Positions 1 through 10,931 are shown, counted from the first letter of the stretch. The stretch: DNA of 64,000 nucleotides from Dehalococcoidia bacterium (GCA_020853755.1 JADYYG010000043.1:124001-188000); one strand, 5' to 3'. Numbers and translations are program-made. Notes: generated by a model from the letters alone, not told the origin.

Positions 1-527
1 CCAACGTCACTCTTCGCATTCTTCCGGTTCATGAGGCCGATACGGCTGCTGCAGCCGACCTCGTCAATCGCGCGTTCGATCGCTATGCGGCGTTTGTCAC
101 GGGTCCGCGCACGTCACACGAGGGATACCTCGACGAGGCCAGCGACAGGAGCCGGATCCTGGCCGTGGAAGAGCACGGGACTCTGATCGCCACCGCGATG
201 ATCTCGCCTGCGGATGACCACATGGAGCAAGGCGACGATGGGTTCGGAGAGCGGCACCCGTGGCAGGGCGCACTCTACTTCGGCCTCGCAGGGGTCAGCC
301 CGGAGCAGATGGGCGGGGGCCTTGGCCGGATGCTGGTGGCGAAAGCGGAGTCCATCGCTCGCGAGGAAGGGTTCCCCGCGGTGGCGCTGGGCACGGTCCG
401 CGAGTACGGCCTCGTCGAGTACTACGAACGGCAGGGATACCGCGTCATCAGGGAACGGGAGTACCCCGCGGGCCACTGGGAGTTCCTCGCACCGCATCAC
501 TACTGCGAAATGGTGAAACCGGTTTGA
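1..527 (+). CDS. GNAT-family N-acetyltransferase (5' partial)
   Basis: The frame is open from base 3, so the N-terminus lies outside the window and the stop is TGA at 525-527. The visible part has the GNAT acetyl-CoA binding signature (GVSPEQMGGGLGRML, the Q/R-x-x-G-x-G/A loop) after a beta strand, and ends in a typical ERQGYRVI strand. GNAT enzymes move an acetyl group from acetyl-CoA to an amine. The substrate cannot be read from sequence. The next gene is a second GNAT that overlaps this stop codon, so the two are probably co-translated. Confidence 0.8.
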   Translation, partial: NVTLRILPVHEADTAAAADLVNRAFDRYAAFVTGPRTSHEGYLDEASDRSRILAVEEHGTLIATAMISPADDHMEQGDDGFGERHPWQGALYFGLAGVSPEQMGGGLGRMLVAKAESIAREEGFPAVALGTVREYGLVEYYERQGYRVIREREYPAGHWEFLAPHHYCEMVKPV

Positions 528-1000
528 CATTCGAAATCGTCCCTGCGACTGCTGCTGACGCAGCGGCTATCACCGCGGTGGTCAACGAAGCCTACCGCGT
601 CGAGGACTTCTTCAAAGTAGGCGACCGCACGAACGAAGCCGAGATTGCTGCGATGCTCTCCGAAGAGACGTTCCTCATCACGAGTGCGGCTGATGGCTCC
701 GTCATCGGGTCGGTTCGGGTCTCCGTTTCCGGTGGCCGGGGCCACTTCGGCATGCTTTCGGTCGCCCCGGCGACGCAGGGAACCGGCCTCGGCAGGGCGC
801 TGGTCGAGGCCGCAGAACGGTTCGCCCGTGACCACGGCTGCACGGTGATGGACCTCGAAGTCGCCAGCCCGCGCAGCGAATTGCCCGATTTCTACCGCAA
901 GTTCGGATACGAAGTCACGGCCCGCGCGGATTGGCCGGAGCATGTGCTCCACGAACTCAAGTCGCCGGCCCACTTCATCGTTATGTCCAAGCCGCTCTAG
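524..1000 (+). CDS. GNAT-family N-acetyltransferase
   Basis: A complete 158-residue GNAT protein. The motif A loop is LSVAPATQGTGLGRAL and the last strands contain FYRKFGYEV. I place the start at TTG 524, whose bases overlap the stop of the upstream GNAT gene (TTGA). Earlier in-frame codons belong to the upstream reading frame and do not look like GNAT sequence. Two adjacent, coupled acetyltransferases suggest a local duplication or a two-step modification. The substrate is unknown. The gene ends one base from the convergent mutL stop. Confidence 0.8.
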   Translation: MTFEIVPATAADAAAITAVVNEAYRVEDFFKVGDRTNEAEIAAMLSEETFLITSAADGSVIGSVRVSVSGGRGHFGMLSVAPATQGTGLGRALVEAAERFARDHGCTVMDLEVASPRSELPDFYRKFGYEVTARADWPEHVLHELKSPAHFIVMSKPL

Positions 1001-1001
1001 C

Positions 1002-2741
1002 CTACCGCCGGCCGAACTGGCGCTCGATGGCGTCCGTCCCCAGGTGCACGAGGGTTGGCCGCCCGTGGGGGCAGGTTCGCGGCGAGGCCGTGCGCTCAAG
1101 GTCTTCCACGAGCCGCCGCATCTCCTCCATCGAAAGCAACATCCCCGCCCGGACGCTGGCATGGCAGGCGACCGTCGCAGCGGCCTTGCCGAAGGGGTCA
1201 TCAACCCGCTGTTCCGATTCGAGCTTCTGGAGGAGTGCCCGCACTTCGCCAGCAAGGTCGCGGGCGCCGAGGCCCGCCGGCGCGGAGCGGATCAGCGCCG
1301 CGTTATCACCGAACGGCTCCGTTTCGAGGCCAAGGCGTGCCAGCGATTCGCGGTGTTCCTCGAGGGTCGCGGCCGCCGCCGGCTCGAGTTCGAGCACGAA
1401 CGGTTCGAGCAGCGGTTGCGTGCTCCGCTCACCGGAGACCGGCGCCGAGATCAGCCGGTCGTAGACCACGCGTTCGTGGGCCGCGTGCTGGTCCAGCAGG
1501 TACATCCCGTCGGGGCCCTCGCAGATCACGTAGGTCGCGTTGAGCTGGCCCACCACGCGCAGCATCGGCAGGACGGCGCGTTGCTTCATCGTTCCTGAGG
1601 GCTGTTCGGCGGGCGCGCGAGTGAGGTTCATCGCCGCCTGCACCGGCTGTGGCCCGCGAAGCGCCTCGGGGACCGGTTCGTGCAGCGGGCGGGTCAGCAC
1701 CGCTGCCGCCGGGCGGGGCTGCTCCCACGCGACGACCCGGCTGGCCTCGAGCGCGGCCGATACTGCCCGGCGCACCGCCCGGCCAACCGCGCGCTCATCC
1801 CGGAAGCGCACCTCCGCCTTCGCCGGGTGGACGTTCACATCGACCGCCTCGTCGGGGAGTGCGATATGCAGCGCAGCCACGGGGTGACGTCCAATGGGCA
1901 ACTGAGACTGGTATGCGTCGATGAGCGCGAAAGTCAACGGGCGGCTCTGCACCCAGCGCCCATTGACGAAGAACGAGATCGCGGCCCTGTTGCCACGATG
2001 CACACTCGATGGTCCGCAGAGGCCTTTCACGCCGGCGGCTTCGTCTTCGAAATCGACATCCAGCATGGCGGCGCCCATCTCGGCGCCATAGATGGCGGCG
2101 AACGCGTGGCGCATGTCGCCATCGCCGCTGGTTACCAGGGCGCGCCGTCCGCCAGACACGGCGTGGAAGGCGATGCCGGGATAGGCAAGAGCGTAATGCG
2201 ACGCGAGCGTCACAACCTGTCGCGCTTCAGCGCCGGCCGACCCAAGGAACTTGCGGCGCGCAGGCACCCGTGCGAACAGTTCCCGGACGGCGATCGTTGT
2301 GCCGCGCGGGGATGGCTTCGCCTGCCGCCGGACGACTTTTCCTTCGACCAGCACCGCGAGCACACCAACGGGCTCAGATTCGACACGGGAAACGACCTCA
2401 AGGTCCGCAGCTGCGGCGATCGACGGCAGCGCTTCGCCCCGGAAGCCCAGCGTATGGACGTGTCCGAGGTCATCCAGCGCAGCAATCTTCGACGTCGCAT
2501 GGCGTTCAAACGCGAGTTCAAGCTCCTCCGGCTCGATCCCACGGCCGTCGTCGCTAACCTTGATGAGCGTCAGGCCGCCGTCCTGGATCTCGAGCGAGAT
2601 GCGTGTGGCGCCTGCGTCGATTGCGTTGTCGAGCAGTTCGCGCACGACCGAGACCGGGCGCTCGACGACCTCGCCGGCCGCGATGCGGGCGGCAACCTCT
2701 GGCGCGAGGACGCGGATCGCGCCGCGCACGGCTGCCGTCAC
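1002..2741 (-). CDS. mutL: DNA mismatch repair protein MutL
   Basis: MutL couples mismatch recognition by MutS to strand incision. The N-terminal GHKL ATPase is clear: IAAGEVVERP near residue 20, then DNAIDAGAT, DDGRGI and GFRGEALPSI. The C-terminal dimerisation/endonuclease domain has DQHAAHERVVYD. This matches the DQHA-x2-E-x4-E metal motif except that the last Glu is Asp. A CPHGRP motif sits near the C-terminus, so a nicking-type MutL is likely. The length, 579 residues, is normal. The start is GTG and overlaps the mutS stop as GTGA, implying translational coupling. Confidence 0.96.
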   Translation of the reverse strand: MTAAVRGAIRVLAPEVAARIAAGEVVERPVSVVRELLDNAIDAGATRISLEIQDGGLTLIKVSDDGRGIEPEELELAFERHATSKIAALDDLGHVHTLGFRGEALPSIAAAADLEVVSRVESEPVGVLAVLVEGKVVRRQAKPSPRGTTIAVRELFARVPARRKFLGSAGAEARQVVTLASHYALAYPGIAFHAVSGGRRALVTSGDGDMRHAFAAIYGAEMGAAMLDVDFEDEAAGVKGLCGPSSVHRGNRAAISFFVNGRWVQSRPLTFALIDAYQSQLPIGRHPVAALHIALPDEAVDVNVHPAKAEVRFRDERAVGRAVRRAVSAALEASRVVAWEQPRPAAAVLTRPLHEPVPEALRGPQPVQAAMNLTRAPAEQPSGTMKQRAVLPMLRVVGQLNATYVICEGPDGMYLLDQHAAHERVVYDRLISAPVSGERSTQPLLEPFVLELEPAAAATLEEHRESLARLGLETEPFGDNAALIRSAPAGLGARDLAGEVRALLQKLESEQRVDDPFGKAAATVACHASVRAGMLLSMEEMRRLVEDLERTASPRTCPHGRPTLVHLGTDAIERQFGRR

Positions 2742-5281
2742 TTGCGGGGACCTTCGAGCCCGCTCCGCACAGCAGCCCGGAGTTCGTACAGCTTCTGGAT
2801 TGCTTCGATCGGCGTGAGGCCGTCGATGTCCATCCGCGCCAGTTCGCTCTCGACCGGCGAAGGGCCGCCGAAGAGCGTCGGCTGCACGACCGGCGCCACA
2901 GGCGTGACCGCCGGCATGCCGCCGGGGCGCTCGGCTTCGAATTCCGAGAGCAGGTGCTCGGCGCGCGTCACCACGGCGCTCGGCAAGCCTGCCAGGCGGG
3001 CGACGTGGATGCCGTAGCTCTTGTCGCCCGGCCCGGGCAGGATGCGGTGTTCGAAGACGACCTCCGCGCCCTCCTCGTGGACGCCGACGTGCAGGTTCTG
3101 GAGCCGCGGGAGCACCTCGGCAAGCGTGGTCAGTTCGTGGTAGTGGGTCGCGAACAGCGTGCGCGCTGCCACCTCGCGCCGGTTGTGAAGGAACTCGAGG
3201 ACCGCCCGGGCGATCGCCATGCCGTCGAACGTGCTCGTGCCCCGGCCCACTTCGTCGAGGATGACCAGCGACTCGGGTGTCGCGTGATGGAGGATGGTGG
3301 CCGTCTCGACCATTTCGACCATGAACGTCGACTGGCCGGCAGCGAGGTCATCCTGCGCCCCGATCCGGCTGAAGATGCGGTCGAAGAGGGGGAGCCGCGC
3401 CTCGGCGGCTGGCACGAAGCACCCGGCCTGGGCCATCAGGGCGATGAGTGCCACTTGGCGGAGGAAGGTCGACTTGCCGCTCATGTTCGGGCCGGTCAGC
3501 ACGATGACCTGGCAGGTCTCGTCGAGGACGCAGTCGTTCGGGACGAACGCGCCCGGGCCGACCGCCGCCTCGACCACCGGGTGGCGGCCGCCAATGATGC
3601 GTAGTTCGCCGGGGTCGAACGAGGGCCGCATGTAGCCGCGCTCGCTCGCCACCTCGCCGAGGGCGAGCGCGAGGTCGATCGCGGCAACCGCGTCGGCGAC
3701 CAACTGGAGCGCGCCAAGCTCGGCTGCGAGCGATTCGACCAGTTGCCCGAACGCCTGCCGTTCGAGTTCGACCAGCCGATCGCGCGCGCCGACCAGCCGT
3801 GACTCGTGCTCCTTCAGTTCTTCGGTCACGTACCGCTCTGCGCCGACGAGCGTCTGGCGGCGCTGGTAGTGTTCTGGGACAAGGCCGGCGTTGGCGCTCG
3901 AAACTTCGAGGTAGTAGCCGAAGACCTTGTTGTGGCCGACCTTGAGCGTCTTGATCCCCGTGCGCTCACGCTCCAGCCGTTCGAGCCCGAGGAGGAAGCC
4001 GCGGGCGTCGCGGGTCAGCGCCCGCAGGGAGTCGATCTCCGGGCTGAACCCGGGCCGGATGACACCGCCTTCATCGAAGGCCTGGGGCGGGTCGTCGTCG
4101 AGGGCCGCGTCGAGCGTCACGAGCGAGTCCGCCGCACCGGCGAGGCCTCGCAACGCCTCGCGCAGCAGTTCCGGCACATCCGCCTGCGGCAGCCTCGCGC
4201 CGAGGTCGAGCGCGGCGCGAAGTCCCTGGCGCAGTGCGGCGAGGTCACGCGGGTTCGCGCTCCGAGCGCCCACCTTGCCGAGAATCCGGCCGATGTCGGG
4301 CAGCCCGCCGAGCACGAGCTGGCAGCGCTCGCGTTCGATCGGGTGGCTAACTGCCCACTCGATGGCGTCGTGGCGGCCATTGAGCTGCTCGACTTGGCGC
4401 AGGGGGTGGGTGAGCCACTGCCGCAGGAGGCGCGCGCCCATCGCCGTCTTCGCACGGTTCAGCACCTGGAAGAGCGACGACTGGTGGCCCGGCTGGGGCA
4501 GCACGTCGAGGTTGCGCAGCGTTCGCTGGTCGACCGCCATCACGCCCGCTTCGGACACCCGCCGGACGCGTTGGAGCGCGCCCAGAGCCGCCGCGTAGGT
4601 CTCGCGCAGGTAGGCGAGCAGGTGGGCCAGGGCGGCGGCCTCTGCGCGGTTCGCCACGATCGACTCGTGGGCGTGTTCGCCGAACTGGCGCGCCAGCTCG
4701 GCGCTCGCCGCGAGGTCGCTCAGTTGCGGGCGGATGACCGTATGCGAACCCGCAGCGGCGTCGTTCATATCCTCAGCCAGCAGTTCCGAAGGCGCGCTGC
4801 GCACAAGTTCGAGGCTGGCTTCGGCTCCGGCGGCGAGGCGCACTTCGCCCGTCGTGATGTCGGCCAGGGCGAGGGCCGTGTCGTTCCCGCGCACGGCGAT
4901 AGCGCCAAGGTAATTCGGTGCGCCGGCCTCGAGCGACGCGTCGGCGGTGACCGTGCCGGCGGTCACCACCCGCACGACGTCGCGGGGGACGAGGCCCTTG
5001 ACCTCCGCCGGATCGGCCATCTGTTCGCAGATGGCCACGCGGTAACCCCGGCCCACGAGCTTCGCGACATGCCCGTCGATGCTGTGGTAGGGCACCCCGG
5101 CGAGCGGGACGCGCAGGTCTTTGCCCATCGGCTTCGAGGTCAGCGTGATCTGGAGTTCGCCGGCGACCAGCTTTGCGTCGTCATCGAAGGTCTCGTAGAA
5201 GTCGCCGAGGCGGAAGAAGAGGATGGTATCGGGGTAGCGCTGCTTCAGTTCGAGGTACTGGAGGCGGATGGGCGTGGACAC
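2738..5281 (-). CDS. mutS: DNA mismatch repair protein MutS
   Basis: MutS recognises base mismatches and small loops. The 847-residue protein opens with the mismatch-binding domain (FFRLGDFYETF gives the F-x-E wedge as FYE). It has core and clamp domains, and an ABC-type ATPase with Walker A GPNMSGKSTFL near residue 600, Walker B LVILDEVGRGTS and FATHYHEL. The C-terminus carries the helical tail typical of full-length MutS. The start is GTG with a GGGGAG ribosome site about 9 nt upstream. A TAGAAT hexamer at 5309-5314 could be its -10. It is the first gene of a mutS-mutL operon. Confidence 0.97.
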   Translation of the reverse strand: MSTPIRLQYLELKQRYPDTILFFRLGDFYETFDDDAKLVAGELQITLTSKPMGKDLRVPLAGVPYHSIDGHVAKLVGRGYRVAICEQMADPAEVKGLVPRDVVRVVTAGTVTADASLEAGAPNYLGAIAVRGNDTALALADITTGEVRLAAGAEASLELVRSAPSELLAEDMNDAAAGSHTVIRPQLSDLAASAELARQFGEHAHESIVANRAEAAALAHLLAYLRETYAAALGALQRVRRVSEAGVMAVDQRTLRNLDVLPQPGHQSSLFQVLNRAKTAMGARLLRQWLTHPLRQVEQLNGRHDAIEWAVSHPIERERCQLVLGGLPDIGRILGKVGARSANPRDLAALRQGLRAALDLGARLPQADVPELLREALRGLAGAADSLVTLDAALDDDPPQAFDEGGVIRPGFSPEIDSLRALTRDARGFLLGLERLERERTGIKTLKVGHNKVFGYYLEVSSANAGLVPEHYQRRQTLVGAERYVTEELKEHESRLVGARDRLVELERQAFGQLVESLAAELGALQLVADAVAAIDLALALGEVASERGYMRPSFDPGELRIIGGRHPVVEAAVGPGAFVPNDCVLDETCQVIVLTGPNMSGKSTFLRQVALIALMAQAGCFVPAAEARLPLFDRIFSRIGAQDDLAAGQSTFMVEMVETATILHHATPESLVILDEVGRGTSTFDGMAIARAVLEFLHNRREVAARTLFATHYHELTTLAEVLPRLQNLHVGVHEEGAEVVFEHRILPGPGDKSYGIHVARLAGLPSAVVTRAEHLLSEFEAERPGGMPAVTPVAPVVQPTLFGGPSPVESELARMDIDGLTPIEAIQKLYELRAAVRSGLEGPRK

Positions 5282-5351
5282 GCGGCGCGGCTCCCCTGTG
5301 GATACGCCATTCTAAGGGCAGGCGAACGTTTGTGCGCCGAGGAGTGCTTCC

Positions 5352-6092
5352 CTACTCGCTCGCGCCGAGGTTCGCGAGGCTGCGCTGGGCTTCGTCCACG
5401 CTTTCGAGTTTCACGATGCCCCGCTTCAGCGCGTAGCGGATGAGGTCGGTGCGCGACTTCGCTTTCAACTTGTCCATGATGTGCGACTTGTGCGCTTCGA
5501 CCGTCTTCACGCTGACCACCAGCTCGTCGGCGATCTGCTGGTTGGTGTGGCCCTCGGCTATGAGCTGGAGCACTTCTCGTTCCCGCGCGGTCAGGGTGTC
5601 GAGGCCGGTCTTCTGCTCGGGCCGGCGGGCCTGGAGCTGCAACTCGGGGATGTCGAAGCCCTCGCTCAGGGCCGCAGAATAGTACTGGTTCCCGCGGTGC
5701 ACCGTCTGGATGGCGAGGACGAGTTCGGAGACGTCGGAGTTCTTGACGAGGTAGCCGGAGGCGCCGTTCCGAAGCGCGCCGGTAATCTGCTCTTCGTCCA
5801 CGAACCCGCTGAGGATGACGACGCGCGTGGAGCTCGAAGCCTTGCGCACCTGGCGCGTCGCTTCGATGCCATTGAGGCCGGGCATCACGACGTCCATGAG
5901 GACGACATCCGGCTTCAGGCGTTCGACCGCGAGGAGCGCTTCCCGGCCGTTTTCGCAGTCGGCCACGACTTCGATCTCCTGGCGGCTTTCGAGGAGCAGC
6001 TTGAGGCCCTGGCGAATGACCGCATGGTCGTCGACCACGAGGACGCGGATGCGGCGGCCCGGCGGCGAGCCGGAAGTCCTGTTTATGCTCAT
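5352..6092 (-). CDS. NarL/LuxR-type response regulator
   Basis: A 246-residue two-component response regulator. The receiver domain spans about residues 14-130: acidic pair DD at 21-22, phospho-acceptor Asp67 in VLMDVVMPG, and a conserved Lys in YLVKNSD. A LuxR/GerE helix-turn-helix follows at about 170-235 (TAREREVLQLIAEGHTNQQI, then VSVKTVEAH). No histidine kinase is encoded nearby, so it is an orphan here and its signal is unknown. It is transcribed alone from a promoter at 6156-6183. Confidence 0.92.
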   Translation of the reverse strand: MSINRTSGSPPGRRIRVLVVDDHAVIRQGLKLLLESRQEIEVVADCENGREALLAVERLKPDVVLMDVVMPGLNGIEATRQVRKASSSTRVVILSGFVDEEQITGALRNGASGYLVKNSDVSELVLAIQTVHRGNQYYSAALSEGFDIPELQLQARRPEQKTGLDTLTAREREVLQLIAEGHTNQQIADELVVSVKTVEAHKSHIMDKLKAKSRTDLIRYALKRGIVKLESVDEAQRSLANLGASE

Positions 6093-6155
6093 GAGCGCGT
6101 TCCCCCGTTGCGGCCCGAGCGGCGCCCTGGAAGGCGCCAGCGTCCCGTGCCCGCC

Positions 6156-6183
6156 AGTCTACTCTCGCCGACGCTCATCTCAA
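6156..6183 (-). promoter_or_regulatory. Sigma-70-type promoter of the response regulator gene
   Basis: On the minus strand TTGAGA (6183-6178) and TAGACT (6161-6156) are separated by 16 bp, giving a start point near 6149 and a leader of about 57 nt. The -35 element is also the left arm of a TCTCAA/TTGAGA dyad whose right arm lies at 6203-6208. That dyad could be an operator. Confidence 0.5.
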
Positions 6184-6232
6184 GTGGCAATCTTGGCAGA
6201 GTTTGAGACGCTTATGGTGAGTAGAGGCTGGC

Positions 6233-6841
6233 TTACCGGTCAGGGCAGGCTGCACAGCGGGCGAACCGGTCCGACGGTTCGCCGGTGGCGATGCCCGCAT
6301 CCAGCAACAGTCGCCGCAACGACCAGAGCGGGAGGCCCATGACGTTGCAGTAGCACCCGTCGAGCCGGGAAACGGCCGGGAGATCTTCGTCCTGGATGGC
6401 GTAGGCGCCCGCCTTGTCCATCGGGCGGCCGCTCTCCGCGTAGCGTCTGACCTCGTCGTCGGCCAGGTTCGCCAGCGTGACCTGCGAGACCACCGCGCCG
6501 GTCGCGACGCCGCCACTGGCAGCCACGGCGATGCCGGTGACCACACCATGGGGCCGTCCACGGAGTTCGCACCACATCCGCAGGACGTCCTCCTCGTCGT
6601 CGGGCTTGCCGTACGAAACACCGTCAAGGAACACGATGGTGTCGGCGCCGATCACCACCGCGTCGGGCTTCGAAGCGAGCACGTCCCGGGCCTTCGCTGC
6701 CGCAAGCGCCACGGCGTTCTCTACCGCCGACCCGGCGAGCGGTTCATCGATGCCGGAGGGCGCAACCTCGAACGGTTCGCTCAGCGCTGCGAGCAGTTCA
6801 CGCCGCCGGGGAGAGGCTGAGGCCAGGATCAGGCGGGTCAC
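6233..6841 (-). CDS. maf: Maf-family nucleotide pyrophosphatase
   Basis: Maf/YhdE enzymes hydrolyse modified or canonical nucleoside triphosphates to monophosphates and are linked to house-cleaning and septum control. The 202-residue protein begins TRLILASASPRRRELL, the family signature, followed by GADTIVFLDG and the substrate-loop DKAGAYAIQD. GTG 6841 is the start because family homology begins there and it overlaps the stop of the upstream methyltransferase as GTGA. The last residues (about 15, Cys-containing) extend slightly past the usual end. Confidence 0.92.
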   Translation of the reverse strand: MTRLILASASPRRRELLAALSEPFEVAPSGIDEPLAGSAVENAVALAAAKARDVLASKPDAVVIGADTIVFLDGVSYGKPDDEEDVLRMWCELRGRPHGVVTGIAVAASGGVATGAVVSQVTLANLADDEVRRYAESGRPMDKAGAYAIQDEDLPAVSRLDGCYCNVMGLPLWSLRRLLLDAGIATGEPSDRFARCAACPDR

Positions 6842-8082
6842 GCGCTCTCGCCGTCCGCCACTTCGTCCGCTTCGCGGCGGCCGGCAAAGGTCAACTTCGA
6901 AACGCATTCGATGTGGCCGGTCTGCGGGAACATATCGAGTGGGGTCACCTGATCAAGCCGGTAGCCGCCATCAACGAGAACTCGCAAATCCCTGGCAAGC
7001 GTTGCCGGGTTGCAGGAGACGTAGACGACCGTGGCCGGCTGGAACTCGAGGATGGCGGCGAGGACCGGCGGTGCGCACCCCGGCCGCGGCGGGTCGAGGA
7101 CGATCGCGTCGGGCCGCTCATCGAGTTGCGGCAGCACATCCTCCACTTTGCCAACGAGCATCTCCACGTTCGGCGCCTGCGCGAGGTTGCGCTCGCTGTC
7201 CTTCGCGGCGCTGTTCGATTCCTCGATGGCGAGGACCCGCGCAAAGCGGTTCGCGAACAGGACCGCGAACGTGCCGACCCCGGCAAAGCCATCGATGAGC
7301 AGTTCGCCGCGCTCGGGCAGGGCGTCGCCGACCAGTTCGATCATCGCTTCGGCCTGGGCGTGGTTCACCTGGAAGAACGCCGACGCGCTCACGTCGAATC
7401 GCGCCCCGCCGAGCTCTTCGACGTAGGACTTCTGCCCGGTCGGGAGGTCGAGCCCGGGGATCGCCGGGTTCACGAGGAACGTGCCGGTCTCCGCCGAGTG
7501 GCGCACCTGGATCTGGTGCAAGCCCGCGCCGTGGCCCTGCAGCGGCGGAAGCAACTCCTCGACCCAGGGGTCGGCGATCGGGCACTGTTCGGCACGCAGC
7601 AGGCCGTACCCCTTGCGGCCGATATAACCGACGTCGCCGTACTTCTTCCCGGTCGAAAAGCGGAGGTGGTTGCGGTACCCCCACGGGTCGGCGGCGCCGC
7701 GAATTGGCCGTACAACCGAATCATCGAGGCGGCCGATGCGGCGGAGTTGCTCGCGGACGACGAGTTCCTTGGCGGCCAACTGGGCGGGGTAGCGCATGTG
7801 CTGCAACTGGCAGCCGCCGCATTCGCCGAACAGCGGGCAGCGCGGCTCGACGCGGTCCGGCGAGGGTTCGATGACACGCGACACAACCGCCTGGAGGTAG
7901 TCCGGGTATTCACGTTCGACGAGCGCTTCAACCAGTTCCCCCGGCGCGGCGAAGGAGACGAACACCACCCGCCCATCCTCCGCACGGGCCAGCCCGGCGC
8001 CGCCGAACACGAGCGACTCGATGCGCACGGTCAGGTACGTCGGCTGGGCGGGTTCCTTGTAGCGATGACCGCGGCGAGGCAC
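6838..8082 (-). CDS. rlmD: TRAM-domain 23S rRNA (uracil-C5)-methyltransferase, RlmD/RumA type
   Basis: It probably methylates a specific uracil in 23S rRNA using SAM. An N-terminal TRAM domain (YLTVRIESLVFGGAG) precedes an iron-sulphur motif with C-x5-C-x2-C spacing (CPLFGECGGC). A class I methyltransferase follows, with catalytic SCNPATLARDL and the end motif FPQTGHIECV. The exact target (U747 or U1939 type) cannot be assigned. GTG 8082 is chosen because it keeps the whole TRAM domain; GTG 8028 is a shorter alternative. No strong ribosome site is visible for either. The gene is coupled to maf downstream. Confidence 0.87.
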   Translation of the reverse strand: MPRRGHRYKEPAQPTYLTVRIESLVFGGAGLARAEDGRVVFVSFAAPGELVEALVEREYPDYLQAVVSRVIEPSPDRVEPRCPLFGECGGCQLQHMRYPAQLAAKELVVREQLRRIGRLDDSVVRPIRGAADPWGYRNHLRFSTGKKYGDVGYIGRKGYGLLRAEQCPIADPWVEELLPPLQGHGAGLHQIQVRHSAETGTFLVNPAIPGLDLPTGQKSYVEELGGARFDVSASAFFQVNHAQAEAMIELVGDALPERGELLIDGFAGVGTFAVLFANRFARVLAIEESNSAAKDSERNLAQAPNVEMLVGKVEDVLPQLDERPDAIVLDPPRPGCAPPVLAAILEFQPATVVYVSCNPATLARDLRVLVDGGYRLDQVTPLDMFPQTGHIECVSKLTFAGRREADEVADGESA

Positions 8083-8143
8083 GGGTTCGAGGGTAGGCGC
8101 GGCCCGCCCTGAGCGCGAATCACCGGCCGGGCCATGCGGCAGG

Positions 8144-9115
8144 TCAGCGGTCCCAGCGCGCCACCACGAGCCGGTACCCGGCATCGAACTCGTCCCGTTC
8201 GAGCAAGGCTTGATACCGCCGCTGCCACGCCCCGCTGCGAAGATCCTCGACGAGGAGCTCCAGCCCTGCGTTCGCAACTGACTGGTCGAGCCGGGCGAGC
8301 GACGAGATACCCGCGCGCACCTCGGGGTCGAGGTAAGCCTCCGGCCGCCGCCAGAAGGCACCAAGAAAACCATCAGCGCAGTCATGCGGCACCATTACGG
8401 GCCGGACGTCGTCCGTTCCGAGGAGGGAGCAAAGGTCCGGGATCGGCAGGGCGATACGGGCATCGAGTTCGTTGATCGCGGGAATGTAGTCGCAGAGCCA
8501 GAAGCGGCGCGAGACCTCGAAGTCCCAGGTGAACACCACGGCCGAGCGTGCGACCCGCCGGATCTCGCGGAACCCGGCCGCCACGTCGGGCCAGTGGTGC
8601 ACCGTCAGCACACAGAGCGCCGCATCGACCGAGTCATCGGGCAGTGGGATGCGCTCGGCGGTGGTCACGGCCGCCGGCGCGAGGCCTTCGGGCCGCTGGG
8701 CGACCATCACGAGCGACGGTTCGACCGCGAGCAACGTCTGCGGCGGCTCGTACGAGCCGGCCCCGGCGCCAACATTCACGACCGAGCGAGCGCCGCCAAG
8801 GGCAGCCCAGATGGCGTCGCGGATGCGCGGGTCAGGCTGGCGGGTTCGGCTGTAGGAGCGGCCGATCGTGTTGTAGATGGGCTGGCCCTGTGCGGCCGCG
8901 GTCGCCACACCCTGGGGCGAAAGGCCGAGCGCGCCGCCGATCTGACGCAGCGACAGCCCGGCTGCCACGGCATCGCGGATGGCGGCGTCCCGGAGGCTTC
9001 GAGCTAACCGGGCCTCCTCGGCGGAGACCGCAAGGGCCTGCGAGGCCCGCTGGAGCCGTGCTTTGTGGTCTGCGAGGAGCGCGCCAGCCGCGCGGTCATG
9101 CCGGGTTGTAGCCAT
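8144..9115 (-). CDS. Helix-turn-helix / class I SAM methyltransferase fusion protein
   Basis: A 323-residue protein. The first 75 residues form a helical segment with a probable helix-turn-helix (AAIRDAVAAGLSLRQIGGAL, then GLSPQGV, about 42-72). The rest is a Methyltransf_11-like domain: motif I VVNVGAGAGSYEP at 112-124, post-I acidic VEPS, and LPDDSVDAALCVLTVHHWPD. The C-terminus resembles small-molecule methyltransferases that use a WPD-x-A-GF-x-E-x-RRV signature. The substrate is unknown. The fusion suggests either DNA-targeted methylation or a regulator that senses SAM or substrate. It is divergent from rpoD. Confidence 0.75.
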   Translation of the reverse strand: MATTRHDRAAGALLADHKARLQRASQALAVSAEEARLARSLRDAAIRDAVAAGLSLRQIGGALGLSPQGVATAAAQGQPIYNTIGRSYSRTRQPDPRIRDAIWAALGGARSVVNVGAGAGSYEPPQTLLAVEPSLVMVAQRPEGLAPAAVTTAERIPLPDDSVDAALCVLTVHHWPDVAAGFREIRRVARSAVVFTWDFEVSRRFWLCDYIPAINELDARIALPIPDLCSLLGTDDVRPVMVPHDCADGFLGAFWRRPEAYLDPEVRAGISSLARLDQSVANAGLELLVEDLRSGAWQRRYQALLERDEFDAGYRLVVARWDR

Positions 9116-9216
9116 AGAACGGGATTGTTCAGTGCGTAGTGGCTACTGTCCAGTAAGATGGATGGTAATTGGTGTAGCAAGACGCGGTGAGAGCGGCGAT
9201 TATCACGATCTTGCCC

Positions 9217-9245
9217 TTGAATCACGTCTGAACGCTTGCTAGTAT
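9217..9245 (+). promoter_or_regulatory. Sigma-70-type promoter of rpoD
   Basis: TTGAAT (9217-9222) and TAGTAT (9240-9245) are separated by exactly 17 bp, the best canonical promoter in the window. Transcription should begin near 9252, about 62 nt before the rpoD ATG. Confidence 0.7.
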
Positions 9246-9313
9246 GGAAAAGGCGCAGTATGCCCTGCGCGCCGAGCGATTCGCCCCTGTTCTTAGTGAG
9301 GTAGTGTATTTCG

Positions 9314-10921
<1,608 letters not shown>

Positions 10922-10931
10922 GCTTCGCGCC

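Noticed and set aside
260-523. Longer N-terminal extension of the second GNAT gene
   Set aside because: The upstream part of this frame is the shadow of the first GNAT gene and has no acetyltransferase sequence; TTG 524 with TGA overlap is more likely.
3806-5443. 545-codon plus-strand frame over mutS
   Set aside because: Shadow of mutS third-position bias; no motif, start signal or homology features.
6121-6138. GGCGCC-ctggaa-GGCGCC palindrome before the response regulator as a terminator of maf
   Set aside because: No T tract, and it lies downstream of the regulator's promoter, inside its leader; it may simply be GC-rich leader structure.
8083-8385. N-terminal extension of the RlmD-like protein
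   Set aside because: The extension overlaps the HTH-methyltransferase gene and is low-complexity Ser/Arg sequence; the TRAM domain starts after 8082.
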